Positions 12,501 through 21,633 of a stretch of 64,000 nt of DNA are shown here, piece after piece; positions within the stretch are counted from its first letter, which is position 1, and each line of letters begins with the position of its first letter. Origin of the DNA: Larus michahellis. Lineage: Eukaryota; Chordata; Aves; Charadriiformes; Laridae. The notes below the pieces were generated by a model. The model saw nothing but the letters and a program-made list of their open reading frames with translations. It had not been told where the DNA came from and did no database searches. The stretch is taken from NCBI RefSeq assembly GCF_964199755.1, contig NC_133900.1, forward strand, positions 77,732,727-77,796,726, read 5' to 3'. A program made the position numbers and the translations under genes.

Positions 12501-13571
12501 TATTTTTCATGAGGTAATTGCTTGTCACTTGCTGTGGCCTTTCAGTTCAGCACCAACTACCTCATCTACGCGAGAGATAGATGCCAAAAACTACGCAAAA
12601 AATACAGGTGTTCTAAGCCATGATCCTGTAAAGGTGCATATACAAGCACATTTATGTACAACTATTTTATGAGCTTAAGAGGAGTAGCTGCATACTCAGA
12701 GCCATTGAGGAAGGTATTTAGATGTGCGTACACAAGGCACAAATCAGAAAACACTAATCGCTTATCAGTTGCTGAGTAACTCTGGGAACTGGAGAGCAAT
12801 TTCTTAGCTCCTACATAGAGATAATACTTCCTAAGCACCTTGAAATGAAAGGTAATATTCACAAATAGAGTATTACTGTTTTCTGATTAGTTTTACTTAA
12901 AAAGCAATAGTGAGTCTTCAGGATAAACCTCTTCACCCCATATCCATAATTTGTACATAAGCATAAACCATAGTATTCCCTTGTTAAATCTAATAAAATC
13001 CAAAGCACTGGAAATTTATTGTGGTTTGATTGTGTTGCTTCAAGTACAGTTAATCATTAAAGAAGAGTAACTATCTCTTAGTGTTACTAATGGTTTTTCT
13101 TGAATTACTCTACTTTTCTTAGTACACAGTCAGCTTTTCTTGTTCCCATCCAACGTAACAGGATTCAGCAAGAATTATCCATAAAATATTGCTTAGGTCC
13201 TATAACGTCTCATCCTTTTAGCAGTTCATTGCTCTAAATTGCCTAAAACATGTATTATATTTATCCTATTTAGCCTCAAGGAAACATTAATTTAAGAGCA
13301 AATCTGATTATTGTTCACAAAAGAGACGATACACCACAATTAGTCATGTCCTCGGAGTAAATATTTTAGGACCAGAGGATATAGGAGTAATTTGGCTCAT
13401 GGATCTGACATGTAGCCTTCTATGTAATTAGGATTACAGCTTTATGAGATACATAATAATGAATAATCCTGGCTTATAAAAGCAACAATTACATTTTACA
13501 TGAATCTTTTCTTATGCAAAGTAGTTGTCTTCCTACTTAGGAATAATTGATTGGTTACCAATTTGCTCAGT
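9527..13571. other. Single-copy AT-rich DNA, no gene seen
   Basis: No recognisable exon or mobile element. A T/G-rich tract occupies 12441-12494. TTTATT at 13015-13020 is an AATAAA polyadenylation signal on the - strand, about 550 bases beyond the stop codon of the candidate exon at 13572-13658. It could serve a - strand transcript. Confidence 0.5.
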
Positions 13572-13658
13572 TTAGGAGACCGCTGGGCTGAGGAGTTCTT
13601 CACTCGTGCTTCCAGCGGGCACACGTTTCCAGTAATTATCAGTATCATCTTCAAATTC
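13572..13658 (-). CDS. Candidate 3'-terminal coding exon of an unidentified gene
   Basis: On the - strand a good splice acceptor, a pyrimidine-rich run ending TTTTTGATTAG, is followed at 13658 by 28 open codons. These begin EFEDDTDNYWKRV, end LLSPAVS, and stop with TAA at 13574-13572. The codon just before the acceptor in the same frame is TAG, so the frame opens only if splicing occurs. The peptide is acidic then polar, with no hydrophobic segment. It joins in phase 0 to the candidate exon at 14096-14219 across a 437-bp gap with GT and AG ends. I do not recognise the protein. Chance is the main alternative, since a short frame beside an acceptor is not rare in 64 kb. The matching phase and the GC-rich codons of the partner exon are what raise it above that. 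Confidence 0.38.
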   Translation of the reverse strand, partial: EFEDDTDNYWKRVPAGSTSEELLSPAVS

Positions 13659-14095
13659 CTAATCAAAAATGGCACAGCAAGAACAAGAGCGCATAGTATT
13701 TCTGATAGAGATTAAATCAAGCTTAGAAGTCTCATACTGAAAAGCAACTTTATACTTACAAGTTTTGGCTCCTCTACCTATTATCTCAGTTATTACTTTC
13801 AGCACAGGAAGCCAGGACTATAAAAGAAAAAGGGAACAGGCAACATAAAACAGAAAAACGTGGAGCATTTCCAGTTATAAATGCAAGTTATGGGTTTCCA
13901 TTATTTCCAAGCAGATGTGAGCACAGGAAGATGGTAAAGGTAACTGGAATGTGGATAAATAAAATCAGTTGATCAAAATGAAAATAAATAAGAGCCAATG
14001 CACCTATACACTGTTCTTCAGTCCAGCCGCGCGCAGTTGTCGTGGATATTGTGGTGGAAGGGAGAGGTGGTTTGCCCAATTTGCTGAATACTCAC

Positions 14096-14219
14096 ATGGT
14101 TTTGTCCAAGGCGAGCCCAGACAAAGAGGCAGCTTTGCTCCCCGTCAGACCCGTCCCCGGGAAGGAAGGACACAACACGCTCCCCGAGGGTGCTGCGCTT
14201 CTCCTGCTGGCACAGGCGC
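14096..14219 (-). CDS. Candidate penultimate coding exon of the same unidentified gene
   Basis: On the - strand an open frame reads QEKRSTLGERVVSFLPGDG and then DGEQSCLFVWARLGQNH, ending exactly at a strong donor (CAT then GTGAGT, intron bases 14095-14090). The codons favour G or C in the third position and the segment is unusually CpG-rich for this window, as avian coding exons often are. The start is uncertain. An acceptor at TGTAAG gives an exon from 14219; one at GTGCCAG gives a phase-0 exon of 111 bases (37 codons) from 14206. The next exon in line would be 13572-13658. Upstream exons would lie at higher coordinates, beyond or around the LTR at 15231-16127. No domain is recognised. It could instead be a small CpG island or a noncoding first exon. 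Confidence 0.38.
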
Positions 14220-15230
14220 CTTACAGCATGGGGTCGGGCGGCAGGATGGGGAGAGACTAAGCAAGTGGGGTGTCTACAGCACAGACGGGGGTTTAAGGAA
14301 CTCTTCAGAAGCAGAAGAGAGCAGATCCACACTGAAATCTCAGATAGGGTAGAGACATCCCATCCAAGGAGCACAAAAGAGACCATGCAGTTTATGGGGA
14401 TCTAAGACAATCACCCACTGCGTAAGGAGGTAGCGGGCAAGGGAACTCAAGGCTAAATAACTCATATTTTGTTCTATTTTACATAGCAGCTCTGCATTCT
14501 TATTTGGAGTACCTTAATAAAACTCAGCCTTTAAAAGCTGCAAGGCTTTTGACATCCTAACTTCAAGGATAAGATAGAAGCAGCTCAATTTCAGCTGTCT
14601 CTGATCAACTCAAGAAAACCAGGAATCTCAGATAGACACAACACTTAAAATGGCTTCACATGTCGCACACAGCAATTCTCACAAAGGAAACTGGTATTTC
14701 TTCCTAATCAGCTCCTAGCAGAACATAAAAAGCCCTGAGTCCACAGGACACACACTGAGTGCTTTGACAGAGAAAGCTAAGTTACAGGTGAGGTTTACCT
14801 GCATGTTTATCTACCAATAATTTTCACAAAGCTGAAATCCCACAGCTGTACCTGGGACAGCCTCTGTCCTCCAGAAGATCCTCTCCAACGCAGAGGGCAG
14901 CTTCCCACCAGGGTTCTCCCCAACACCGCCCGCACACCACGACTGCTCGTGAAATCAATACCCTCCACATCCCTGAGGCTTCCCTGCTCCCTGCAAAGCT
15001 TTAGCTGCCTCCTCCTGCTCTTTTATTCCCAGCAGCTGAGCCCATTTCCTTCAGCCCTGCTTATTCATGAGGTTAACCCCGCTCTTGCCACGGCACATTT
15101 GTAAAGCCTATTGGTGCAACATATAAATGTTAATTGGAACCCTAACACTGGCTGCAATTGTTACATATCTGAGTTGTGCCTTCCTTTTAGAGTAGCTAAA
15201 TGAAAATTAGCATTGGCTATTTTAAGCTGG
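14220..15230. other. Mixed-composition DNA, possible further - strand exon
   Basis: Mostly AT-rich, with a GC-richer block at 14840-15060. On the - strand an acceptor-like CACGAGCAG (ending at 14942) and a donor-like CCCAG/GTACAG (donor at 14851) bracket about 90 bases that are open in all three frames. I cannot choose a frame, so I do not call it an exon. Confidence 0.35.
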
Positions 15231-16127
15231 TGCATTGGGTTTGTGTGGTAAGGTTCTGGTAGCAGGGGGGCTACAGGGGTGGCTTCTGTGAGAAGGTGCC
15301 AGAAGCTTCCCCCATGTCCAATAGAGCCAATGCCAGCCGGCTCCAAGATGGACCCACCACTGGCCAAGGCTGAGCCCATCAGCGACGCTGGTAGCACCTC
15401 TGGGATAACATAGTTAAGATGGGGAAAAACAGCAACCAGAGGAGAGGAGAGGAGTGGGAATAAGTGGGAGCAACAACCCTGCAGACACCAAGGTCAGTGA
15501 AGAAGGAGGAGAGGACGTGCTCCAGGTGCCAGAGAAGAGGTTTCCCTGCAGCCTGTGATGAAGACCATGGTGAGACAGGCTGTCCACCTGCAGCCCATGG
15601 AGGTTAACAGTGGAGCAGATATCCACCTGCAGCCCATGGAGGTTAATGGTGGAACAGATATTCACCTGTGGCCCATGGAGGACCCTACGCCAGAGCTGGC
15701 AGATGCCTGAAGGAGGCTGTGACCCTGTAGGGGGAAGAGTGTGAGGAGGAAGGAGCAGCAGAGATAGCGCGTGATGAACCGACCACAAGCCCCATTCCCC
15801 GTCCCCCTGTGTTTCTCAGGGGGAGGAGGTAGAGAAACCGGGAGTGAAGTTGAGCGCGGGAAGAAGGGAGGCGTGGGGGGAAGGTGTTTTTAGATTTTTT
15901 CTTTTTTCTCATTATCCTACTCTCTTATTAATCTTATTAGTAAATTAAACTAATTTCCCCAAGCCAAGTCTATTTCGTCCGTGATGGTAATTGCTGAGTG
16001 ACCTCCCTGTCCTGATCCCAACCCACGAGCCTGTCGTTAGATTTTCTCTCCCCCGCCCAGCTGAGGAGGGGAGCGACAGAGCGGCTTTGGTGGGCACCCA
16101 GCATCCAGCCAGGGTCAACACAACACA
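15231..16127 (+). mobile_element. Solo LTR of an endogenous retrovirus-like element
   Basis: This 897-bp block matches from memory a solitary LTR type common in bird genomes. Diagnostic text includes AAGGTTCTGGTAGCAGGGGG near the 5' end, GCCAGCCGGCTCCAAGATGG at 15332-15352, a tandem repeat in the middle, and GCTTTGGTGGGCACCCAGCA near the 3' end. It starts with TG and ends with CA. The flanking five bases are GCTGG (15226-15230) and ACTGG (16128-16132), consistent with a target-site duplication carrying one substitution. Orientation is + because the T-rich stretch and degenerate polyadenylation region (15890-15950) lie toward the right. No internal viral genes adjoin it, so it is a recombination remnant. 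The precise family (ERVL or ERVK type) cannot be settled by eye. Confidence 0.85.
15584..15682 (+). repeat. 39-bp tandem repeat inside the LTR (about 2.5 units)
   Basis: Units start at 15584, 15623 and 15662, each beginning CCACCTGCAGCCCATGGAGG or a close variant, with a period of exactly 39 bases. Because 39 is a multiple of three, the repeat gives a repeating HGLQVDICST-type reading in one - strand frame. That is incidental. Related LTRs vary in the number of such units. Confidence 0.85.
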
Positions 16128-17200
16128 ACTGGAAACTCTTTCTCTGACATGCATATATTAATCAATGTAATATAATCAGTATAATTAGGAAAAGAACAGA
16201 TGTATCTTATTGGCTCATATTATTTTTTTATGGTTCTGTTTTTCTTCAAAATAGCGAATGGTTCTGGAATTCCAAATACTGAAGCTTTGAAACTACAATA
16301 TGATTATAATAATGAAAGACATCACTTGTGCTTCCTTTTTCTTTTTTTTTTTTTCGATTGACATCATTGCACTTACTAATATATCTGAGCTATTGCCGGA
16401 GTCTCCTGCAAAGGGTGCATTCATTAAATTTTAAAGCTCGGGTGTGCAGTGAGTGACTGCCTGCGAAATGAAAGCTCTGTTCTAGTGAGATTCAAAGCTG
16501 AATACAAGCTCAAAGGAAAATTGCCTCTCTTGTCAAATCCTTCTTAAAACTTTGAGCAGGTTTCCACTTAATCATCTTCAAATTCACTTCCCTCCTAAAC
16601 TGGAGATGCTTATTTTTGTCGCAAAGGCAAGACTATTTTGTATTTATTATGGAAGCTGAGCACCACTTCCAGGTTGATTGTCAATAACTGGATACCTTTA
16701 TCTGAGGCAGTCCTGAAACTGAAGTTTATAACATTTGGGGAAAAAAAAAAAAAAAAAAAAAAAGGGGCAATCTGCAGGAATCTAGCTATAAATAAACAGG
16801 AGGCTCCTATTTGTCAGGCTCTGGTTATCAATGTATGGCTCGATAAACAGTTTTCATGAGCTTATTGGGAAAATATTATGCCAAATACTTTATCATTAAT
16901 GTATTGGGGTTTTTTCTTTGATCTAATTTCCTTTGATCTAACAGCTAGTGTTTAATTAAGACTAATCTTTGCTAATGAAAAGGAAATAAAAAAAATCACA
17001 AAAGACAAAAATTAATGGTCATACCGTCACACACAGGTCACCCCCTGACAAGGTCTGCAGCTTTTTCAATGTGAATCCATTTGATGGACTTACTGCCTGC
17101 CATTATGGCTCCTGTCCAATGTCACAGGGGTACAGTCCATCAAAGTAACTGTTCATGAAGTATGTTGTACTGGTGCTAGCTGCCAGGGTGAGAGATGTAG
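16128..17200. other. Single-copy AT-rich DNA with a poly(A) run
   Basis: No gene recognised with confidence. The part 16340-16560 has the AT-rich, complex texture common in conserved noncoding elements, including GATTGACATC at 16356. At 17103-17234 (-) a 43-codon frame starting with ATG follows a good acceptor, but it is short and unidentified. Confidence 0.5.
16741..16763. repeat. Poly(A) run of 23 bases
   Basis: An uninterrupted run of 23 A between GGGG and GGGG. There is no processed-transcript sequence upstream that I recognise, so I treat it as simple sequence and not as the tail of a retrocopy. Confidence 0.9.
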
Positions 17201-17980
17201 TTACGCTGTCGAACAGCACTGTGGCTGAATCCATCGCTTTCTTCTCCCTTTGCAGTAACAGAGAAAAGGATTAAGAAAAAATTCTAACAGGCTAGGAAGC
17301 CTCCTGTCCCGACAACTCCAAATGTTGCATCCTTTTCTAATTGCGAAGAAGGTCCGGAAAGTTTGTGGGAAGAAAAATAAAAATAAATAAAAATAATGCA
17401 AGTTTGGTTGCTGAGTGGGCTGAACCACTAGGTGACATCCTGCGGTTACATGGCCCTCTGCAGGGCCTCCCAGGTGGACACCACCTATCTCCTGCAAAAG
17501 CCCTCGCTGAGTGCCTGCAGGGATCCAGCACGAATCTGGGTAGCCACTCCATTTGGTACCCTCTCCCCTTTCCCACCAATGCTTCCTGTCCTCCCCCAGG
17601 TGTACACACCATTATCTGGACCCATCTCAGTGGTCAAAGAGCTGCCACCAGTCTGGCCCAGCTGAGACGTGGAGGGGTGAAGGGAAAGAGGGAGCACCGC
17701 ATCACTCAGGGTACACCCACTGGAGCACACCCACCCTGCGCACAGCTCCCACACCACCTCCACCTGGAGGTCTGCTGGAGGACCCACCACCACACGTTCC
17801 CCGAACTCTTCCCTTCCTTAGCTACAGGGTTTCCTGACTCTGGGGGCAGCTCCAAGTATCTCTGCCCAGAACCGGGAGCTCGCTTTCCCATGAATCAGAA
17901 AGCACAGAAAATTCTCTATGGAGTGATTACTTTAAGCGCTTATTTCCTGAACTCCAAGCATTTCACCTTGATTGAATAAT
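17201..17980. other. GC-rich block with long overlapping open frames, function unknown
   Basis: This block is clearly richer in G and C than its flanks. It contains the longest ATG-started open frame of the window (17341-17979, +, 212 codons), plus several frames of 77-102 codons on both strands. The 212-codon product is rich in proline, histidine, glycine and serine, starts with a basic stretch (MRRRSGKFVGRKIK), and has no domain I recognise. With frames open on both strands, lack of stops due to composition is the simplest explanation. An unrecognised repeat or an exon are alternatives. Confidence 0.35.
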
Positions 17981-18297
17981 AATAAAAAACTGGCAACATT
18001 TCTCATATTGCGTCCTACAAACTGCGTTCATTCTGTAGGCTGGAGAAGGCTCGGCCCTGAAGTTGTCTACAGGAATAAAAAAAAAATTGAGTTCTTTCTA
18101 TGAACATCAAGAAAAGAAATGAAAATTAGCAAAGTGTCTATCCTAGAGAAATGGGCAGGTCACGGTTGTGGCTTGCCCATACAATTTGTAAGATGTGATA
18201 TGACCAAGGAAAACGAGAGCTTTTAATGCCAAAATCTAAGCCTACCAGGAACTATTGATCAGTTGAATGAATAAAATAAAATAAAGCAAACCAGAAC
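17981..18297. other. Single-copy AT-rich DNA
   Basis: Nothing recognised. It grades at its right end into the A-rich flank of the pentamer microsatellite. Confidence 0.6.
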
Positions 18298-18356
18298 AGA
18301 ATAGAATAGAATAGAATAGAATAGAATAGAATAGAATAGAATAGAATAGAATAGAA
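18298..18356. repeat. (AATAG)n pentanucleotide microsatellite
   Basis: About 12 perfect copies of a 5-base unit, flanked on both sides by A-rich degenerate sequence with ATAAA-type units. Its perfection suggests active length change. Confidence 0.95.
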
Positions 18357-21149
18357 CGATAAAGTGAAATGAAAAGAAATTAAATAAAATATTTTTAAAA
18401 TTAAATTTAAATATTTAAACAAAAAATAATAATAATAACAATAATATAAATTAACTGGAAAAGATTCATATTAAATATAACCAACTGCTGGAGACTAATC
18501 AATATATGTTATGAAATCTTCTATTGAATTCAGTGGTACTGTTTCTAAGCTGTGTCTAATAAGCTGTAAAAGAGTACTGCAATTGATAAACTTATCCACC
18601 ATTTGCAATTAGACATAATTTTTTTGTGAAAAAAAAATCATAGTTGCAAAATTTGACTGTAAAATAAAATTATAAATTGTGTAAATATTTTGAGGAAATT
18701 AGCTGCGAATTGTAAATGGGTTTTGATTATTTATGTGTTTTTAAATGTTTCCTTAAATGCTTGTTGGTAACTTTTTTTGGTTAGTTAAGCTATACATTTA
18801 TAAAATGCATATTACTGCAGGGAATGATCTTCCTTCTTCCATGCTGTATGCTACTTTTGAACAAAAATGATGATCAGTTCGTAGGGAAACTTGACTATTT
18901 TAAAGGTTCATAAAATATGATTCTAAAAATCCCTGTTTATGCTGATAGCATTTTGAATAGTGTCTGCACTGACCAGTATGTTGCTAAAGTAATAACCTTC
19001 ATAACGGCTTGGTAGACTGATGCGGCAGAGATCCGTTGTCAGGAGTCTTTGCTTTCTGATCTTCTCCCCCTCTGATCACTGTTTGCAGAACAACAACTTC
19101 TCTGTTTTGCCCTAATAAGTGTTGCTTCCCAAGTAACGTAACGAAACATCACTGACCACTGAATTTGGGTGGGTTTTTTTCCCCAACAACATGTCCTTCA
19201 TGTTTTGTTTCACATTTATTTTTACCTGTTTCTATTGTGGTCTCACCCGGTCAGGATTGGTGACGCGTAGTGCATCAGCGTGGGCAGCTACTGGGGAAAC
19301 AGCTGTAACGCTCCTCCTGCCCCCTCAGAGCACGACAGAAACCAGCGCGTGAGGTGCGTCAGCGCATTTTGAAATATTTGAAAATATTTCTGACTGTATG
19401 TTTGCCATTAAGTTCCAGGGACCTGGAATTTGCTACCCTGATTGTTCGGAAACAATACAAATATGATGAGCCTCACCGAAGTTCTACCACACGTCTCACC
19501 CTTCCACTTTTCTAGACACTTAAAAGTAACAAATCAGTTAGACTACACACCACTTTTTGAGAAGGGGAATGATAACGTAATGAATTATTTTTGAACTTCT
19601 AAAAGGAAGCATTAACTTTGCGGATGTTTATCTTCTAAGCACGTAAATGTTCCCACCGATCCAGCTGCATCTGCCTTACTTCACCTGCATCCCATAGCAT
19701 CATTATATCGTCTCGTTAAACAACTGCTGCATCCCGATGGTCTTTGCGATTGTTTGACAGCCGGAGTAATGCCTGCATGCATGACTTGAAATGGGCCTTG
19801 GGATCTTCCACGCGGGAGAGCGCTGAGCCTTATCATAACCATTCTTCCATATTTTTTGGAGGTTTGTCGATCACTGATATTATCAGAATTACTTCTTTTG
19901 ACTACTTGCCTCAAGAGGAGAAATCGGTTCTAATATTTCCACTGATCCATGGAGGAACAGTAAAGCAACGGGGAAAAAGATATGAATGTACTCGAAGAAT
20001 GAAGATAAGTTTCTCTGATGATGATGTAGTGGGATGTTTTGCTCATGACTGTCTCTGCCTCTTAATTTGCATTCTTTATATTCTGCAAAGAAAAAGGAGC
20101 TGCGATTCATAACTACCTTTGTTTGTTTCTCATCAAATTCCTTGGGATTTACCCATCACAGGAAAAGTTTTAATTGCATTGTCAGTATTCATTAAACTGT
20201 GTTTTGACTTGAAATTCATTTTCTGTCATGAATGGAAAACTTAAAAACATTATAGTTCCTTTAGGAAAACTACATGAATTCCTTTAACCATGATAACTGA
20301 CGTTTTACAGGCTGAAAAGAGGCAAAAAATCTGACTTTGTAAACACTTAGCACAAAAATTGATGTAAACGATCATACAAGCAAACATTTATAGAATCTGA
20401 AAGATAAGTAAACGCTGGATAAGTGAGCAAAGAAAAAGGGCCTTGAGAAGTGGAGAACTGCCAAAATGAAATAACCTACTGCTGTCGATAGCTTGGCCAT
20501 AGAGAAAACCTGCTCCCTGACTCACCCTGCTCTCGTTAGCACAGCCGGGATGGAACGAGCAAGATGACAAAACCCAGAAAGAGCCAGGAAATGGCAGCAG
20601 TGAGGCACAGTGAGCGACCACTCCTTCGTCTGGAAACCTGACCGCATTTTAAATTAGAGAGAGAGAGATTTACGGAGTTAACAGCAGCAAGTACACAGTA
20701 AGTCTCACTTGACTCAAACTCTATTTCAGTTTAATCTCTGTCAACTTGTTTTTCTTACTTCTGGTGTTAGAAAGGAGGAGATGGTGGCTATGGTGGCCTC
20801 AGAGAGGGCATTCAGTGTGAGGATCCAGCTTATGGGATTGATTGTATCTACATTCAAAAACCCTAGTCAGAGAGATTAATTTGTGATATTCTCCATTTAA
20901 CCAAATTCCTCAGCACGTTATGTTCTCCGAAGTCTAATTAACCATTAGGTTATACATATTCTTTTAAGTGTAGGCTCATTATAACTTCTCCCTTAGGTAT
21001 TTAACATCTTTGGATGCCCACTGTACTTTAATTTAAATTTTAATCTTTTTTTTTATTTATTAAATTTAATCCAGCGATCAGAGAAATCTGACTGGTTTCT
21101 GACGCTTTGGTTATAGTTTTTGAACTAAGTCTTTGGCTGTTCTTTCTGC
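18357..21149. other. Single-copy DNA, very AT-rich to about 18830
   Basis: 18357-18480 is nearly pure A/T with AATTTAAATATTTAAA-like palindromic text. A pyrimidine-rich acceptor ending CCCCCTCAG at 19328 is followed by 61 open codons (+, 19330-19512), which I cannot identify. The open frame at 19744-20112 (+) has no recognisable motif. Confidence 0.5.
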
Positions 21150-21236
21150 TGATTTACAGCAGCTGACAGATGATTAAAGCTCCATGTGTCCAATCACCAA
21201 GAAGTTATTTCCCTTTCTGCATTCCCTGATTGACAG
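21150..21236 (+). promoter_or_regulatory. Clustered PBX/MEIS-HOX type motifs, candidate enhancer element
   Basis: Within 87 bases lie TGATTTACAG (21150-21159), an E-box CAGCTG (21160-21165), TGACAG (21164-21169, the MEIS/PREP core), TGATTAA (21171-21177) and TGATTGACAG (21227-21236). The last is the textbook composite site for PBX with PREP or MEIS. Single motifs like these are common by chance; a perfect 10-mer together with four related sites so close is not. The surrounding sequence (20640-21290) is complex and free of repeats. Enhancer activity is inferred, not shown. Confidence 0.4.
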
Positions 21237-21536
21237 GAAAGGTGAGAAATGAAAGTTCAAACAGACTGTAGCAAATGAGATAATTTTAAATTTACCACTG
21301 GGCAGAGAAAGCAGCACTTCACATTACCAAACAGAGAAAAAATAGTGCCCCAACTGTCAAAATTTTGACACTGTCAGAATCTTTATCCAATTATGGCGTT
21401 GATTTTCTTTTTGATAGCAGGAACTAAGATGTGATTATGATGTGTCCTGGATTCAACAAAAGGCATTGCATGATTTTTTTTGTGTCCTTTAGAGATTTAT
21501 AGGCATTTTAATGCTGTGCAAAATTCAGGAAATCAA

Positions 21537-21633
21537 TGGGGAGGGGAGGGAAGGGGAAGGGGAAAAGAAAGAGGAAGGGAAGCGGGAAGGGCAAGGGGGA
21601 AGGGAAGGGTGAGGCGAAGCGGAAAGGAAGAGA
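21537..21633. repeat. GGGAA/GGGGA purine tract
   Basis: About 97 bases that are almost entirely purine on the + strand, built of irregular GGGAA, GGGGA and GAAAG units, with a few C or T interruptions. Such mirror-like purine tracts can form triplex DNA, and the G-runs can form quadruplexes. Confidence 0.9.

Noticed and set aside
15414..15788. 124-codon - strand frame with a repeated HGLQVDICST motif
   Set aside because: The repetition is the 39-bp tandem repeat of the LTR read antisense; it is not a repeat protein.
16741..16763. Poly(A) tail of a processed pseudogene
   Set aside because: No coding-like sequence upstream and no flanking target duplication visible; treated as simple sequence.
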